Part shown: positions 7,198 to 17,946 of the stretch, in pieces
How the letters are laid out: every line of letters begins with the position of its first letter
Position numbering within the stretch: position 1 is the stretch's first letter
NCBI RefSeq assembly: GCF_030687535.1
Contig: NZ_CP117437.1
Coordinates: forward strand, 1,137,501 to 1,201,500
Direction of reading: 5' to 3'
Source: Pseudomonas sp. FP2335
Lineage (GTDB): Bacteria; Pseudomonadota; Gammaproteobacteria; Pseudomonadales; Pseudomonadaceae
DNA length: 64,000 nucleotides
Position numbers and translations under genes: made by a program
Notes under the pieces: model-generated
Databases searched by the model: none
What the model saw: only the letters and a program-made list of their open reading frames with translations
Told to the model about the DNA's origin: nothing

Positions 7198-8649
7198 TTA
7201 CTGCGCGATAGTTTTCACCGACACGCCACGCTCAACCGGCGTCGAACGCCCGTAAATATCTTCAAAGCGCTCGATGTCATCCTCGCCCAGGTAGCTACCC
7301 GATTGCACTTCAATGATCTCCAACGGGATCTTGCCCGGGTTGCGCAGGCGGTGCACCGAGGCAATCGGGATGTAGGTGGATTGGTTCTCACACAGCAGGA
7401 ACACATTCTCGTCGCAGGTCACTTCGGCCGTGCCGCTGACCACGATCCAGTGTTCGGCGCGGTGGTGGTGCATTTGCAGCGACAGGCACGCGCCCGGCTT
7501 GACCGAGATGTGCTTGACCTGGAAACGCCCGCCCATGTCCACCGAGTCGTAGGACCCCCACGGACGGTAGACCTCGCAGTGGTTCTGGGTCTCACTGCGC
7601 CCCTGTTCGTTGAGGGTGTTGACCATCTGCTTGACGCCTTGGACCTTGTCCTTGTGGGCAATCATCATCGCGTCCTTGGTTTCAACGACCACGATGTTTT
7701 CCAGGCCGATCACCGACACCAGCTTGCCGTTGCCGTGGATCATGCAGTTCTTGCTGTCCTGGATCACCACGTCGCCCTTGGTCACGTTGCCGTCGGCGTC
7801 TTTATCGTTGACCGCCCACAGCGAGGCCCAGCAACCCACGTCGCTCCAACCGGCGCTCAGCGGCACTACACAGGCGCGCTGGGTTTTTTCCATCACGGCG
7901 TAGTCGATGGAGTTGTCCGGGCAGCAGGCGAAGGTGGCTTCGTCGAAGGACACGGTGTCGGCATCCTGTTCGCTGCGCTCAAGGGTCAGCAGGCAGGTGT
8001 CGTAGATGTCCGGATCGTGCTTTTTCAGCTCTTCGAGGAAGCGGCTGGCGCGGAACAGGAACATGCCGCTGTTCCAGAAATAGCCGCCGCTTTTGACGAA
8101 CTCGACCGCGCGTTTTTCATTGGGTTTTTCCACGAACTGCTCGACGCGGCTCACGCCTTCGGGCAGCAGCGAATCAGCGGTGGACTTGATGTAGCCGTAG
8201 CCGGTCTCCGGACGGGTCGCCGGTACGCCGAACAGCACCATCTCGCCGCGTTCTGCTGCCACGGTGGCCAGGGCCAGTGCACGTTGCAGGGCTTTCTGAT
8301 CTTCGATCACGTGGTCGGCGGGCAGCACCAGCATCAGCTCGTCGCGGCCTTCGTTGACCAGCATCATCGCGGTCAGGGCCACGGCCGGCGCGGTGTTGCG
8401 GCCGAACGGTTCCATCAGGATGCGCTGGCAGTCCAGCTTGCGGTTGCTCAGTTGCTCGTTGACGATGAAGCGGTGGTCTTTGTTGCAGACCACAATCGGT
8501 GTGTCCATGCCTTCGAATACCAGGCGTTCCAGGGTTTGCTGGAACAGCGTGTGCTCGCCCGTCAGCGCCAGGAATTGTTTCGGGAACTGTTTACGCGACA
8601 GCGGCCAAAGACGGGAGCCGCTACCACCGGAAAGGATTACTGGGATCAT
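7198..8649 (-). CDS. algA: Mannose-1-phosphate guanylyltransferase / mannose-6-phosphate isomerase
   Basis: 483 residues, a bifunctional type II PMI/GMP enzyme. It converts fructose-6-P to mannose-6-P and mannose-1-P plus GTP to GDP-mannose, the precursor of alginate. The N-terminal nucleotidyltransferase signature LSGGSGSRLWPLSRKQFPKQ begins at residue 7; FVEKP lies mid-protein; the C-terminal cupin isomerase domain carries RPWGSYDSVD and QMHHHRAEHW. AAGGAG precedes the ATG. It is the last gene of the operon, as in P. aeruginosa. Confidence 0.97.
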   Translation of the reverse strand: MIPVILSGGSGSRLWPLSRKQFPKQFLALTGEHTLFQQTLERLVFEGMDTPIVVCNKDHRFIVNEQLSNRKLDCQRILMEPFGRNTAPAVALTAMMLVNEGRDELMLVLPADHVIEDQKALQRALALATVAAERGEMVLFGVPATRPETGYGYIKSTADSLLPEGVSRVEQFVEKPNEKRAVEFVKSGGYFWNSGMFLFRASRFLEELKKHDPDIYDTCLLTLERSEQDADTVSFDEATFACCPDNSIDYAVMEKTQRACVVPLSAGWSDVGCWASLWAVNDKDADGNVTKGDVVIQDSKNCMIHGNGKLVSVIGLENIVVVETKDAMMIAHKDKVQGVKQMVNTLNEQGRSETQNHCEVYRPWGSYDSVDMGGRFQVKHISVKPGACLSLQMHHHRAEHWIVVSGTAEVTCDENVFLLCENQSTYIPIASVHRLRNPGKIPLEIIEVQSGSYLGEDDIERFEDIYGRSTPVERGVSVKTIAQ

Positions 8650-8685
8650 GGGTGTTTCTCCTTGAATCGAATTGGGTCAGAGCCT

Positions 8686-8772
8686 GTGGGCGCTGGCTGG
8701 CTCGCGAAAGCGGTGTGTCAGTTGGTACAGCGGGTGCTGAACCACCGCATTCGCGGGCAAGCCCGCTCCCAC
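8686..8772. repeat. REPIN between algF and algA
   Basis: A diverged left copy GTGGGCGCTGGCTGGCTCG and a standard right copy GGGCAAGCCCGCTCCCAC. It occupies most of the 151-nt gap between algF and algA, inside the operon. Its hairpin could change mRNA stability or read-through into algA; that is inference. Confidence 0.85.
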
Positions 8773-8800
8773 AGGAGGGGGCGTTAAATTGAAAATTTAA

Positions 8801-9454
8801 TCAGCGGGTCGACACTGGGCGTTTCACCCAGACTGGCGACAGGCTCGAACCGGAGCCGGTCACGTACAGCACCGCCGCTTCACCACGTTCCAACGCAACC
8901 GGCTTCACATCACCGACTTTTTTGTCACCGTCATACAACGCCAGGCTCACTTTCACCGGGTTGATTTCACGCTCGCCACGGCCCTTGGCCGCCACCGACT
9001 TGACCACATCGGTCTTGCCGTCGGCGGTTTTCAGGGTCAGGGCCTTGTCGCTGAGGTTCTGCACACGTACCAGGGATTTCTGCTTGTTCTTGAACGGCGG
9101 CTCTTCGATCAATTGCGGTTGGCCGCTGCCGTTGTTGACCAGGGTGTAGTAGTGGTCGGCGGCAAGTTTGACCGGCACGGTCTGGCTGCCGACCTTGGCG
9201 CTGTAGTCACCGCCGGGCATGAAGCTGAAGTCGCTGCTGGCCAGGGGCGCAACGTCGCTGAGGTTGGTGCTGCCAACCGTCGCGCTGACTTCCTGGTTGG
9301 AGGCGTTGAACACGCGCACAAAGCTGGAGCCTTTCGGTGCGACGGGGCCGTACAACGCGGCATCACCGGCAAAGGCCGACATTGACGCGATGCTCATGCC
9401 AGCGGCGAGGGCCAGGGTCTTGGCGAGACGACGAGGAGTTGTAGTGAAAGTCAT
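8801..9454 (-). CDS. algF: Alginate O-acetylation protein AlgF
   Basis: 217 residues from ATG 9454 (AGAGGTAA upstream). Signal peptide ending SMSAFA, then a mature periplasmic domain rich in beta strand (GPVAPKGSSFVRVFNASNQE). AlgF works with AlgI and AlgJ in transfer of acetyl groups to mannuronate residues. It lies 16 nt downstream of algJ. Confidence 0.95.
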   Translation of the reverse strand: MTFTTTPRRLAKTLALAAGMSIASMSAFAGDAALYGPVAPKGSSFVRVFNASNQEVSATVGSTNLSDVAPLASSDFSFMPGGDYSAKVGSQTVPVKLAADHYYTLVNNGSGQPQLIEEPPFKNKQKSLVRVQNLSDKALTLKTADGKTDVVKSVAAKGRGEREINPVKVSLALYDGDKKVGDVKPVALERGEAAVLYVTGSGSSLSPVWVKRPVSTR

Positions 9455-9470
9455 GTGAGTTACCTCTCTT

Positions 9471-10646
9471 TCAGTTTTGCGCCCGGTCGGGCGTCTCGGA
9501 TTTTTCAAGGGTGTTCAAAGCCATGTTTTGTTGGCGCGAACCGGCTTGTTTAAGCTGCGCAACCCAGGACGGGTCGGCATCACCGATTTCGTTGTTCACG
9601 GGCAGATAACGTTCAGGAAACTCCCAGATCAGCACTTGTGGCGGGCTGTTCTTGAAGTCATCGCTTTTCAGGTAGCTGAGCATCGGCAAGATCGGGCCGT
9701 GGCCGTCTTCCGAATAGTTGATGACGTCGCTGTGCAGGGCTTGCTTGAGCGCACCGACGAAGTTCCAGTTGGGGTTGGCGCTGTAGCTGGTGCCGACCAG
9801 CGCCACCGGGGTTTCGCTGTTGCTGAACAGCGCATCGTCGCCCCCGGCTTCGGCCAGATGGGTCACGCGTTTTTGCAGCGGTTCTTTGGGTGGCATCAGG
9901 TTTTCGAACAGCGGGTCCAGGGGCAGGAACAGACGCAGGTCGCCTTTATGCGGTGCGGTGCTCTCGGCCTCGGTGACAAAACGCTGCGGCTCGCCGCTCA
10001 GCGGGGTTTTCTCGGCAATGGTCTTGGCCAGTTGCTTGGCGGCGATTTCCGCACCGTCCGGCGTCCAGTGGGTATCGGTACGCAAGAACACTTGCGTGCC
10101 GCTCAGCTTGGCCTGTTGCAGTGGGCCAAGCAGATCAGGTGCCGGGATCTTGTCGGCCGCCACACGGGCGTGGAAGTCCTGATACAGGTTGGCGTGGATG
10201 CTTGCCGGCTTCACGTCGCCGACGTGCTCCGGGTACAAGCGCACCTTGGCCGGGACAATCGCCATGACCAACTGCACACCTTGGGCCTTGAGCTTCTGGC
10301 GCACGCCTTCGACCAGCGCGTAGTTGCCTTGCAGGTTCTGGTCTTCGTTGACGATGGGGTTGAACTCCTCGTCGCTGTACAACCAGTGGTCGCGGCCCAG
10401 CACCACGCCAGGGCGGCCTTCGTTGAACAGCTTGTAGTCCAGCGCCGCCCAGAGGTTGGTGCCCAGGCGCTTGATTGGGAACTCGTCGTCGTAGTGGGTC
10501 TCGACGGCCTTGGTCCAGCGACCGTTAAGCACGGTGGCATCGGCGTTGGTGCTAAAGCCCAGGAAACTGCGCATCGACCACAGCCCCAGCACCAGCAGCA
10601 TGGCCAGGAACACGGTGATGTAGAGCACGCGTAATGATCGGGTCAT
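9471..10646 (-). CDS. algJ: Alginate O-acetyltransferase AlgJ
   Basis: 391 residues: N-terminal membrane anchor (about 7-28, VLYITVFLAMLLVLGLW), then a periplasmic SGNH-like domain. The catalytic set is visible: Asp191 and His193 in RTDTHWTPDG, and Ser287 in GTSYSAN. AlgJ is an alginate acetyltransferase of the inner membrane/periplasm and pairs with AlgX. It is 10 nt downstream of algI. Confidence 0.96.
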   Translation of the reverse strand: MTRSLRVLYITVFLAMLLVLGLWSMRSFLGFSTNADATVLNGRWTKAVETHYDDEFPIKRLGTNLWAALDYKLFNEGRPGVVLGRDHWLYSDEEFNPIVNEDQNLQGNYALVEGVRQKLKAQGVQLVMAIVPAKVRLYPEHVGDVKPASIHANLYQDFHARVAADKIPAPDLLGPLQQAKLSGTQVFLRTDTHWTPDGAEIAAKQLAKTIAEKTPLSGEPQRFVTEAESTAPHKGDLRLFLPLDPLFENLMPPKEPLQKRVTHLAEAGGDDALFSNSETPVALVGTSYSANPNWNFVGALKQALHSDVINYSEDGHGPILPMLSYLKSDDFKNSPPQVLIWEFPERYLPVNNEIGDADPSWVAQLKQAGSRQQNMALNTLEKSETPDRAQN

Positions 10647-10656
10647 GTCGGCTCCC

Positions 10657-12081
10657 TCAGAATTGGAAGTAAAGGAACGGCGAGAAACTCTGCGCCGACA
10701 GTTTCAGGATCGATGCCGCGAACAGCAGCAGCACGCAGGCCCGCATGGCGTAGCCGGGCACGCTGCGCGCCGGGTTTGGCGTCGCGGGATGGTCACGGTA
10801 GAAATCGCGCAGGCCAAAGAACGCCAACGTGGCATACGCCACCACCAGGGTTGCCACTTGCAGGCCGGTGAGGCTGGCGCGGTTGAGTTCCGACAGCGAC
10901 CACTCGTTGAAGCTGAACATTGCGCCATACATGCGGCCGGCAACGTGCAGGTTCTCGGCGCGGAAGATCACCCAGCCCACGACGACCAGCAGGAAGGTGA
11001 AGGCCCAACGCACCGGGTTGAAGCTGCGCGGCGACGTGTTGAGGCCGATGGCTTTTTCAATCGCCAGCCACATGCCGTGCCACGCACCCCACACGATGTA
11101 AGTGATGTTCGCGCCGTGCCACAGGCCACCGAGCAGCATGGTCAGGAACAGGTTGCGGTAAGTGGTCAGCGTGCCTTTACGGTTGCCGCCCAGGGTGATG
11201 TAGAGGTAGTCACGCAGCCAGGTGGACAGGCTGATGTGCCAGCGCCGCCAGAACTCGGTGATCGACTGGCTGATGTACGGCTGCTTGAAGTTTTCCATGA
11301 AGCGGAAACCCATCATCAAGCCCAGGCCGATGGCCATGTCGCTGTAGCCGGAGAAGTCGAAGTACAGCTGCGCGGTGTAGGCCAGCGCGCCGAGCCAGGC
11401 ATCGCCGGTGGTGGGGTTTTGCAGGGCGAAGCAATGGTCGGCCACCACCGCCAGGGTGTCGGCGATGAACACCTTCTTGATGAAACCCTGCATGAACCGC
11501 GTGCAGCCCTCGGAGAATTTGTCGAGGGTGTGGGTGCGATTGTTGAACTGGTCGGCCAGGTCGCGAAAGCGCAGCACGGGGCCGGCGATCAAATGCGGAA
11601 AGATCGCCACGAACGCCGCAAAGTCGATGAGGTTGCGGGTTGCCGGGGTATCGCCGCGGTACACGTCGATGATGTAGCTGATGGACTCGAAGATGTAGAA
11701 CGAGATCCCGATCGGCAACAGCACGTGGGTCAGGATAAACGGCTCCAGGCCCGCCGACTTCATCATCACATTGATGCTGTCGACACCGAAGTTGGCGTAC
11801 TTGAAGTAGCCGAGGATGCACAGGTCGACGGCCACGCCGAGCAGCAACCAGCGTTGGGCCGGCTTGGTGCGCACGCCGGCGGCACCGACCTTGAGGCCGA
11901 TCCAGTAATTCCACAGCGTCACGGCGGCGAACAGCGCCAGGAAGTCCACTCGCCACCAGGCGTAGAACACATAGCTGGCAATCAGCAGCAGCAGGTTGCG
12001 ATAGCGTTGCCCGCTCAAGTAGTACAAGCCGAGGAAGATCGGCAAGAACAGAAACAGGAACACATTGGACGAGAAAACCAT
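10657..12081 (-). CDS. algI: MBOAT acyltransferase AlgI
   Basis: 474 residues from ATG 12081 (GGAGAG upstream), a polytopic MBOAT protein that moves acetyl groups across the inner membrane for alginate acetylation. The invariant His lies at residue 322 in GGLWHGANIT, the same number as in P. aeruginosa AlgI. From memory the P. aeruginosa protein is about 520 residues, so this one is shorter after that point; the C-terminus here is SFSPFLYFQF. Confidence 0.95.
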   Translation of the reverse strand: MVFSSNVFLFLFLPIFLGLYYLSGQRYRNLLLLIASYVFYAWWRVDFLALFAAVTLWNYWIGLKVGAAGVRTKPAQRWLLLGVAVDLCILGYFKYANFGVDSINVMMKSAGLEPFILTHVLLPIGISFYIFESISYIIDVYRGDTPATRNLIDFAAFVAIFPHLIAGPVLRFRDLADQFNNRTHTLDKFSEGCTRFMQGFIKKVFIADTLAVVADHCFALQNPTTGDAWLGALAYTAQLYFDFSGYSDMAIGLGLMMGFRFMENFKQPYISQSITEFWRRWHISLSTWLRDYLYITLGGNRKGTLTTYRNLFLTMLLGGLWHGANITYIVWGAWHGMWLAIEKAIGLNTSPRSFNPVRWAFTFLLVVVGWVIFRAENLHVAGRMYGAMFSFNEWSLSELNRASLTGLQVATLVVAYATLAFFGLRDFYRDHPATPNPARSVPGYAMRACVLLLFAASILKLSAQSFSPFLYFQF

Positions 12082-12193
12082 CCCGATCTCTCCATGTTTA
12101 ACCAACAGTCAAGGGCCGCAGCCCCCCCAAACCCCCCCACGAAAATTCGGGGGAGGGCGGTACAACATTCCAACTGTCGAAACCGGTTCAACT

Positions 12194-12280
12194 GTGGGAG
12201 CGGGCTTGCTCGCGAATGCGGTGGTTCAGTTACAGATGTGTCGACTGACACACCGCATTCGCGAGCAAGCCCGCTCCCAC
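12194..12280. repeat. REPIN between algL and algI
   Basis: GTGGGAGCGGGCTTGCTCG at the left and AAGCCCGCTCCCAC at the right, with AATGCGGTGG and CCGCATTCGC as inner matching parts. It lies in a 228-nt gap that also holds C- and G-runs (12122-12157). It is the second of three REPINs inside the alginate operon. Confidence 0.92.
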
Positions 12281-12309
12281 ATGGGGACCCTGTTCCTTCA
12301 GTTAGTTAT

Positions 12310-13419
12310 TCAGGAACCTTTGTTGCCTTTTTCATGCGCCGGGTCGTAGACCTTGGTCAGGTCACCCCCCAGGCGGAATGTCTTGAATGGCTGCATGCCG
12401 TGCTTGCGCTCGATCACATCGGGGGCGCAGGTGTAGAGGTTGCAGAACGGCTCAAGCCAGGCATATTTCATGTCTTGCTTGAGGTCCTTCATGTCCTGCT
12501 GCTTGCCGTTCTTCTGCTCGAAGATGTCCGGGTCTTTCACCCCGGCCAGGACTTTTTCACCCAGGCGCTTGAGCGCGCTGTTGTTTTCCTGGCGCAGATC
12601 GACACCGTTGACCAACGCAAAACTGGCGATCATCGACAGCGGCGGCAGCGCGTAGTTGTGGTACGACAGGGCACGTTGCTGGCGCTTCAATTCATTCGGC
12701 AAAAAGCCCTGGTCATCGACCTGGTTCACGCCGACCTTGTATTCCTTCACTGCCCAATCAAACAGGTCGCGACGGTTGGTGGCGATGGACGTTGCCATCA
12801 CCGACCAGGCGGCCCAGTAGGAGTGGTTGTTGGTTTTTTCCAGCGGCAGGTTGTCCCAGTCGCTGACCACTTGATCGGCAAGCTTGTTGAACCAGGCTTC
12901 GATCAGTTGGGATTCCTGCTGGTGATTGGCCAACGGGTGCGAGTCGGAGAACTTCAGGCGCACATAGGCCGAGGCCATGCTGCCCAGTGCCCATTTGCGC
13001 ATGGACTTGCCGGTGTGGTTGAAGTCCTTGGACATCAATGCATCGGCCTTGGCCCACGACACCAGCCAGTTCAGGGTGCATTCGAGCTGTTCGGGGCGAC
13101 CGTCACGCATGAACTGCATCACGCGCTTGCTGGTGTCTTTTTCCAGCTTGGTGATGTCGGCAGTGCTGTCACGGAAGGCTTTTTCCGACTGCACGTTCAG
13201 GGTGGAACGGGCTTTGTCCGAGCCTTCGTACTTGCTGCGAAACTGCAACGGCCCGGTGTACGGCGCCGGCATGGTGTCGCAGTTTTCCTTGAAGTCGCCG
13301 GTCTTGAACGCCTCGATCGGTGCGAAGTAGCCCTGGGGCGGACGCAGGGGCGCGGCGGCGTTGACCGAGCCTGCAAACATCGCCAGGCCGAGTAACGTAG
13401 GGATCAATAACTTCTGCAT
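12310..13419 (-). CDS. algL: Alginate lyase AlgL
   Basis: 369 residues from ATG 13419 (TGAGGT upstream, then a signal peptide ending GSVNA). Family 5 polysaccharide lyase: the active-site stretch NNHSYWAAW is mid-protein. AlgL cleaves alginate by beta-elimination in the periplasm and clears polymer that is not exported. An upstream in-frame ATG would put 22 extra residues before the signal peptide and is less likely. Confidence 0.95.
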   Translation of the reverse strand: MQKLLIPTLLGLAMFAGSVNAAAPLRPPQGYFAPIEAFKTGDFKENCDTMPAPYTGPLQFRSKYEGSDKARSTLNVQSEKAFRDSTADITKLEKDTSKRVMQFMRDGRPEQLECTLNWLVSWAKADALMSKDFNHTGKSMRKWALGSMASAYVRLKFSDSHPLANHQQESQLIEAWFNKLADQVVSDWDNLPLEKTNNHSYWAAWSVMATSIATNRRDLFDWAVKEYKVGVNQVDDQGFLPNELKRQQRALSYHNYALPPLSMIASFALVNGVDLRQENNSALKRLGEKVLAGVKDPDIFEQKNGKQQDMKDLKQDMKYAWLEPFCNLYTCAPDVIERKHGMQPFKTFRLGGDLTKVYDPAHEKGNKGS

Positions 13420-13427
13420 AGGTAACC

Positions 13428-14876
13428 TCATTGCCCGAGGGAGGCGGTCTTCTGACCGCCGCTTGGGAATACGTTGCGTGTGCAAATTTTCGCTTCAACC
13501 TTCTGCGCGGCCTGGCCCGCCTCGGGGCCTTGCACTTCCACGGCCAGCAGGTTCTGCGCGGCCCAGTCTTCATCGGTGCGCAGTTCAAAGGCGAAACGCC
13601 CGTCTGTATCGGATGTGTCGGGTTTCTCGATCTTGATGTCCTCGTGGCGCCCGTTCATGTACCAGAGGGTGGCTTGCAGGGTTTTCACCGACGGGTCGGC
13701 AAAGCGGATATCAACCTGGTGATTGGCGTTACGCAGGTCTTTGTTCGAACTGTTGACCATCAATTCGTTCTTGCCGGGCTTCAACGACGTGCTGGCGCTC
13801 ATCTGTGCCGGCTTGCCTTCGCAGCCGTTGTCGAGCAGCGACATCATCTGGCGGTAGATGGTCTCCTGGTCCAGGCGGTACAGCGGCGAGAACTCCCAGA
13901 TGAGGATTTTCGGCGGGCTCTTCTGGAATTCATCGCTGCCCAGGTACTGGATCATCGAACCTTCCAGGCCGCCGCCAGGGAAGGCGACGTTGAGAATATC
14001 GGCACCGATTTCCTGCTCCAGGAAGCCGGCGAAGTTGTAGTTCTTGCCGCTGTGGCTGGTGCCCACCAGGGTGATCTGCGGGTTGCCCGAATCGCCGAAC
14101 AGGTCGCCGTCGCCCGCTTCGCCCTTGGGCTCGGTGGTGAACTGGTCCATGTACTGGACCGCGTAGCTGGTGCCGCACAGTTGCCCGGCCATGTTGTGCA
14201 GGGTGCCGGTCTTGCCCATGCGCCCGGAGCGGGTGGTTTCGAATTCGCGCTTGGGAATGTCGGCGAACTCAGGCATCGCGCGCACTTTGGCGCCAACGAT
14301 TTTCGCCGTGCGCTGGGCGCCGTATGGCGTCCAGTGTTGGTCGCCGCGGAAGTAGAAATCGTGGGCCGGCAGCTCATCCGGCAGCTGCTCATTGGTCAAT
14401 GGCGACAGGTCCGGCACCACATAACCCATCTTGGCGAAACGGCCGAGCATGGTCTTGTAGTTGCTCAGGGCCTTGTCGAAGTCGAACTTGGCTTTCTCTT
14501 CGGGGTTGAGCTTGTTGCGGTTCACCAGGCCACGGGTCGGCTGGTAGACCACCACCAGTTCCACGCCCTTGGCCTTGAACGCATCGTGCAGTTGCTGCAT
14601 GCGTTTGTAGCCAGCGGGGCTGGTGTCGAATTCGGTGCGCAGGTCTTCCTGGGTGCGGAACAACCAGTCGCCCTGGGCTTGTACCAGGGTGGTGAAGTTC
14701 TGCTGGTAACGGGTGGTGTAGTTCTTTGCGTCATGCGCCGCCGGGCACAGGCTGCAGCACGGTTCGGCAGTGAATTTCGGTGCCTGTACGTCGTCGGCGC
14801 GCACGCCCTGGCTGGCCGCGAGCAGGCCGAGGGTCAGACCCGAGAGGCTCAGCAGTTTGATCATGTGTGGGTGCAT
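13428..14876 (-). CDS. algX: Alginate acetyltransferase/export protein AlgX
   Basis: About 482 residues. ATG 14876 has GAGG 9 nt upstream; ATG 14885, with AGGA 6 nt upstream, is an equally possible start. Signal peptide [18 protein letters not shown], then an SGNH-like domain with [10 protein letters not shown] (Asp179, His181) and GTSHSG (Ser), and a C-terminal carbohydrate-binding module. AlgX is the terminal alginate acetyltransferase in the periplasmic scaffold with AlgK. It lies only a few bases after algG. Confidence 0.95.
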   Translation of the reverse strand: MHPHMIKLLSLSGLTLGLLAASQGVRADDVQAPKFTAEPCCSLCPAAHDAKNYTTRYQQNFTTLVQAQGDWLFRTQEDLRTEFDTSPAGYKRMQQLHDAFKAKGVELVVVYQPTRGLVNRNKLNPEEKAKFDFDKALSNYKTMLGRFAKMGYVVPDLSPLTNEQLPDELPAHDFYFRGDQHWTPYGAQRTAKIVGAKVRAMPEFADIPKREFETTRSGRMGKTGTLHNMAGQLCGTSYAVQYMDQFTTEPKGEAGDGDLFGDSGNPQITLVGTSHSGKNYNFAGFLEQEIGADILNVAFPGGGLEGSMIQYLGSDEFQKSPPKILIWEFSPLYRLDQETIYRQMMSLLDNGCEGKPAQMSASTSLKPGKNELMVNSSNKDLRNANHQVDIRFADPSVKTLQATLWYMNGRHEDIKIEKPDTSDTDGRFAFELRTDEDWAAQNLLAVEVQGPEAGQAAQKVEAKICTRNVFPSGGQKTASLGQ

Positions 14877-14887
14877 AAGGGTCATCC

Positions 14888-16447
14888 TCAGTCCTGCATT
14901 TCTGTCTGGCGTTCGACAGGGTCGATCAGCACGGCTTTCTGCTGGCGTACCAGCAGGTCGAGAATCTCTTCCTGGCGATCACCCAGCACACCGTTGAAGC
15001 TGATGCCGCTGGATTTGGTCGGCGCCAGCATCGATACGCGGTAGAGCTCCACGCTCAACGGCGAGTCGATGGACAGCGGCCCGCTGCCGTTGCCCGCCAG
15101 TTCACCACCCACCACGATCAGCGAGACTTTCGCGTCAAACGGGTCGAGGGCGATGTCGCGGTCGGTGTCGGTCAGATCCTTGATGTGGCCGTACAGGCCG
15201 GTGAGACCGTTGGCCATCGATGTGTTTTCGTACAGCTTGATGTTCACGCTGTTGCGCACACGGATGCCGTGGCGACGGTTGGCGATCACCTTGTTGCCCC
15301 ACAGCAGGTTGTCGCCGCTCTCATAGAGGGTGATGCCGTCGGTGTGGTTGCGGTAGATCTCATTGTCGGCGATCAGGTTGTTCACGCTGTTACGGTCGAT
15401 CACCAGGCCCGAGAGCTTGTTGTCGTAGCTGCGGTTGTTGAAGATGAAGCTGTCGTTCACTTCCCGGGAAATGATGATGCCGTGCTTCTTCTTGGTGCCG
15501 TAGACGGTGTTGTCCGCAATGATCAGGCCGTGGGAACGGTCGTGGGGGTCAATGCCGTAGACGATGTTGTCTTTGTAGGTATTGCCCTTGACCACGAAAC
15601 CGGTGGTCTCGTAGCAGTAGAAGCCGTACCACATGTCCGAGAACTCGGAGTCGATGATCCAGCCGGTCGGCTCCGCACGCTTGAGCACCTTGGCCATGTT
15701 CGGCGTGTACTGGGAGATACTCACCCCGTACGACTTACTGTTGGCATAGCCGAAACTGGCCATCTTGGTGTTGGCGACGTAGGTCTCGGTGCCGCCCCAG
15801 GCCAGCAAGAACGGGCGGAACTCCTTGGGCGACTTGAACAGCGCCGGGCCGTTGGCCTTTTCGCTCCAGCCGGTGATCCTGGTGTCACGCACAAACAACT
15901 GGCCGTCGTTGATCAGGAACGAACCGGCTTCCTGGGACAGGCGCAACTCCTGGGTCTTGCCGTCGATGTCGAGGATGCCCTTGCGCCCGACCACAATCGG
16001 CAGCTTGGCGAGGAACACCCCGGGCGACGTTTCGCTGAAGTACTGCTTGGGCACCTTGCCCAGCAGGTCCTTGAGGTTCATGTAGCCATCGTCGACAAAG
16101 ATCGCCTGGGGAATGCCGTGCTGGCGCACCACCCATTCGGCCATCTTGTTGTCACCGCCGATAAAGTCCTTGAGGGCGTCTTCCTGCATCATGCGGCGCA
16201 GGCTGATCTTGCCCGGCTTGCTGCGCACGATCTTGCTTTCCATCGCGGCGGCGGTGTAGCCCGACAGGTCAGGCAGGGCGGGCTTGGCCATTTCCAGCGG
16301 CGCGGTCGGCGGGCTGGAAATGGTGTAGGTCTTGGCTTGTTGCAGCCCTTTGGCGATGGTCGGCGCCTTGACCTGCTGCGCGGTATCCGCGAAAGCAGTG
16401 GCGTTCGCCATCAGCATCGCGGCAACCAGCAAACGGTGAGGTTTCAT
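14888..16447 (-). CDS. algG: Mannuronan C-5 epimerase AlgG
   Basis: 519 residues from ATG 16447 (GGAG upstream; signal peptide MKPHRLLVAAMLMANATAFA). Right-handed beta-helix built from repeated strands (DNTVYGTKKKHGIIIS, NNLIADNEIYRNHTDGITL), with the catalytic DPHDRSHG at residues 300-307. It converts mannuronate to guluronate within the polymer in the periplasm. It lies 14 nt downstream of algE. Confidence 0.96.
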   Translation of the reverse strand: MKPHRLLVAAMLMANATAFADTAQQVKAPTIAKGLQQAKTYTISSPPTAPLEMAKPALPDLSGYTAAAMESKIVRSKPGKISLRRMMQEDALKDFIGGDNKMAEWVVRQHGIPQAIFVDDGYMNLKDLLGKVPKQYFSETSPGVFLAKLPIVVGRKGILDIDGKTQELRLSQEAGSFLINDGQLFVRDTRITGWSEKANGPALFKSPKEFRPFLLAWGGTETYVANTKMASFGYANSKSYGVSISQYTPNMAKVLKRAEPTGWIIDSEFSDMWYGFYCYETTGFVVKGNTYKDNIVYGIDPHDRSHGLIIADNTVYGTKKKHGIIISREVNDSFIFNNRSYDNKLSGLVIDRNSVNNLIADNEIYRNHTDGITLYESGDNLLWGNKVIANRRHGIRVRNSVNIKLYENTSMANGLTGLYGHIKDLTDTDRDIALDPFDAKVSLIVVGGELAGNGSGPLSIDSPLSVELYRVSMLAPTKSSGISFNGVLGDRQEEILDLLVRQQKAVLIDPVERQTEMQD

Positions 16448-16461
16448 AGCGCAGGCTCCCA

Positions 16462-17946
16462 TCAGAATTTCCACACCACATCGACAAATGCGCGGTGCAT
16501 GTAGGAATCGACTCCGCTGCCATAGGCATCACCCGGCTTGAATACGCCAGCACGGAACCGTACCAGCGCCGACGGCTCGTCGATGGACTGGCTGAGCCCG
16601 GCTGGCAACAGGCCTTTCTTGAAGTACTTGGTGACCACCAGGTCCATTTCCTGACCCAGGTCTTTCTTGCCATCGGCCAGCGGCAGCGAGGTGCTGGCGA
16701 TAATGTCGCCGGCGGCGTCGGTGGTGTTGTCCACGGCTGCAATGCCATTGCTGGTGACCGGCTTGTTGCCGTCCACGCGCCAGAACTTGTGGTACACCAG
16801 GCTGGCGTCGTAGTCCTCGCGCAGCTGCCAGGACCCGAACAGGCTCATGGACTGCATGTTGTTCATCTCGCCGCGAAACGCTTCGCCGAAGCGATGCACG
16901 CGGGACTGGGTGCCGGTCCAGTTCGAACGGTTGCTTTGCAGGCCGTTCTGCTCGTACTCGGCGCTGGCGCGGGAGTAGGCCGCACCGACTTGCCACTGCG
17001 GATCGAGACGCAGGCGCACGCCGATGTCGGTGGCCCAGCCACTCAGGTTGTCGCTGCGCTTGGCTTGGTCGGGGCTCGAACCGTCGGCTTTCAAGGCGTT
17101 GACCTTGTCGCGGTCGCCGCGCATGCCGGTGATGCTGGCCCAGTAGTTGACGGTGTTGGTGTTGCGCCAGTTGTAGGCGTCGCTGTTGGCCTCGATGCCG
17201 AGCCAGGTCAGGTCGCCGTTTTCACGCTTGTCCAGGGAGTCGGTAGCGACGCCCGGTTCCGGGTAGTCGAGCTTGCCGTTGTCATGGGTGTGATGGCCGC
17301 GCAGGCCGATCCACTGGCCGGGGGTCCACTGGTAGGCGGCGTCGGCGTAGAGGTGCTGGCGGTCTTTGTCGACCGGGGCGAGTTCCTTGAGGTCGGTGCG
17401 GTATTCGCTGAAGCGTTCGGCGACGCCGACATTGGCCTTGAGCAGGGTGGTGTCGAAGGTCCAGTTCAGGGCTTCGATGTTGGTGTCGCGCCATTGGCCG
17501 TCGTCATTGCGCAGGCGCTGGCGACCGAGCTTGAGGATCTCGCCGGGGTAGGGCGTGAAGCCGCTGTAGCCGACCCAGAACTCGCGCAATGCCAGGAAGT
17601 TTTTCTTGGTCTTGCGGTCGTCGTTGCTGGTTTGCTGGTTCTCGTCATCGGAGGACTGTTGCAGGGTGTCGGTCTCGATGATGTCGCTGGAAGCCACGGC
17701 CTGGCCCATGGCGTAGGCGCTCCAGGCGCCGCTTTCGCCGTAGATCCACGGGCGTACGTCGAGGCCGATGCCGTTGACGTCGCCGCCTTTTTGTGTGCCC
17801 AGGTCACGGTCGTCTTCGGACTGGCCGGTGATTTTCACTTCCAGGCCGAAGTTCTTCGCTTCGGTCAGCGCGGCCAGGGTCGGGCACGACCACAGCAGGG
17901 CGAAGGTCAGGCCGATACCGGCCTTGACGAATGGGTTGAGCTTCAT
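16462..17946 (-). CDS. algE: Alginate outer-membrane porin AlgE
   Basis: 494 residues with a signal peptide ending CPTLAA (about residue 26), alternating hydrophobic beta strands throughout and a C-terminal strand ending VDVVWKF with terminal Phe, the outer-membrane barrel signature. It exports alginate. Its ATG overlaps the algK stop (ATGA), matching the physical AlgK-AlgE partnership. Confidence 0.95.
   Translation of the reverse strand: MKLNPFVKAGIGLTFALLWSCPTLAALTEAKNFGLEVKITGQSEDDRDLGTQKGGDVNGIGLDVRPWIYGESGAWSAYAMGQAVASSDIIETDTLQQSSDDENQQTSNDDRKTKKNFLALREFWVGYSGFTPYPGEILKLGRQRLRNDDGQWRDTNIEALNWTFDTTLLKANVGVAERFSEYRTDLKELAPVDKDRQHLYADAAYQWTPGQWIGLRGHHTHDNGKLDYPEPGVATDSLDKRENGDLTWLGIEANSDAYNWRNTNTVNYWASITGMRGDRDKVNALKADGSSPDQAKRSDNLSGWATDIGVRLRLDPQWQVGAAYSRASAEYEQNGLQSNRSNWTGTQSRVHRFGEAFRGEMNNMQSMSLFGSWQLREDYDASLVYHKFWRVDGNKPVTSNGIAAVDNTTDAAGDIIASTSLPLADGKKDLGQEMDLVVTKYFKKGLLPAGLSQSIDEPSALVRFRAGVFKPGDAYGSGVDSYMHRAFVDVVWKF

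Noticed and set aside
10645..13395. A 916-codon open frame on the plus strand opposite algI/algL
   Set aside because: It is a shadow of high-GC codon usage in the alginate genes; the translation is a His/Gln/Arg-rich antisense product with no domain.
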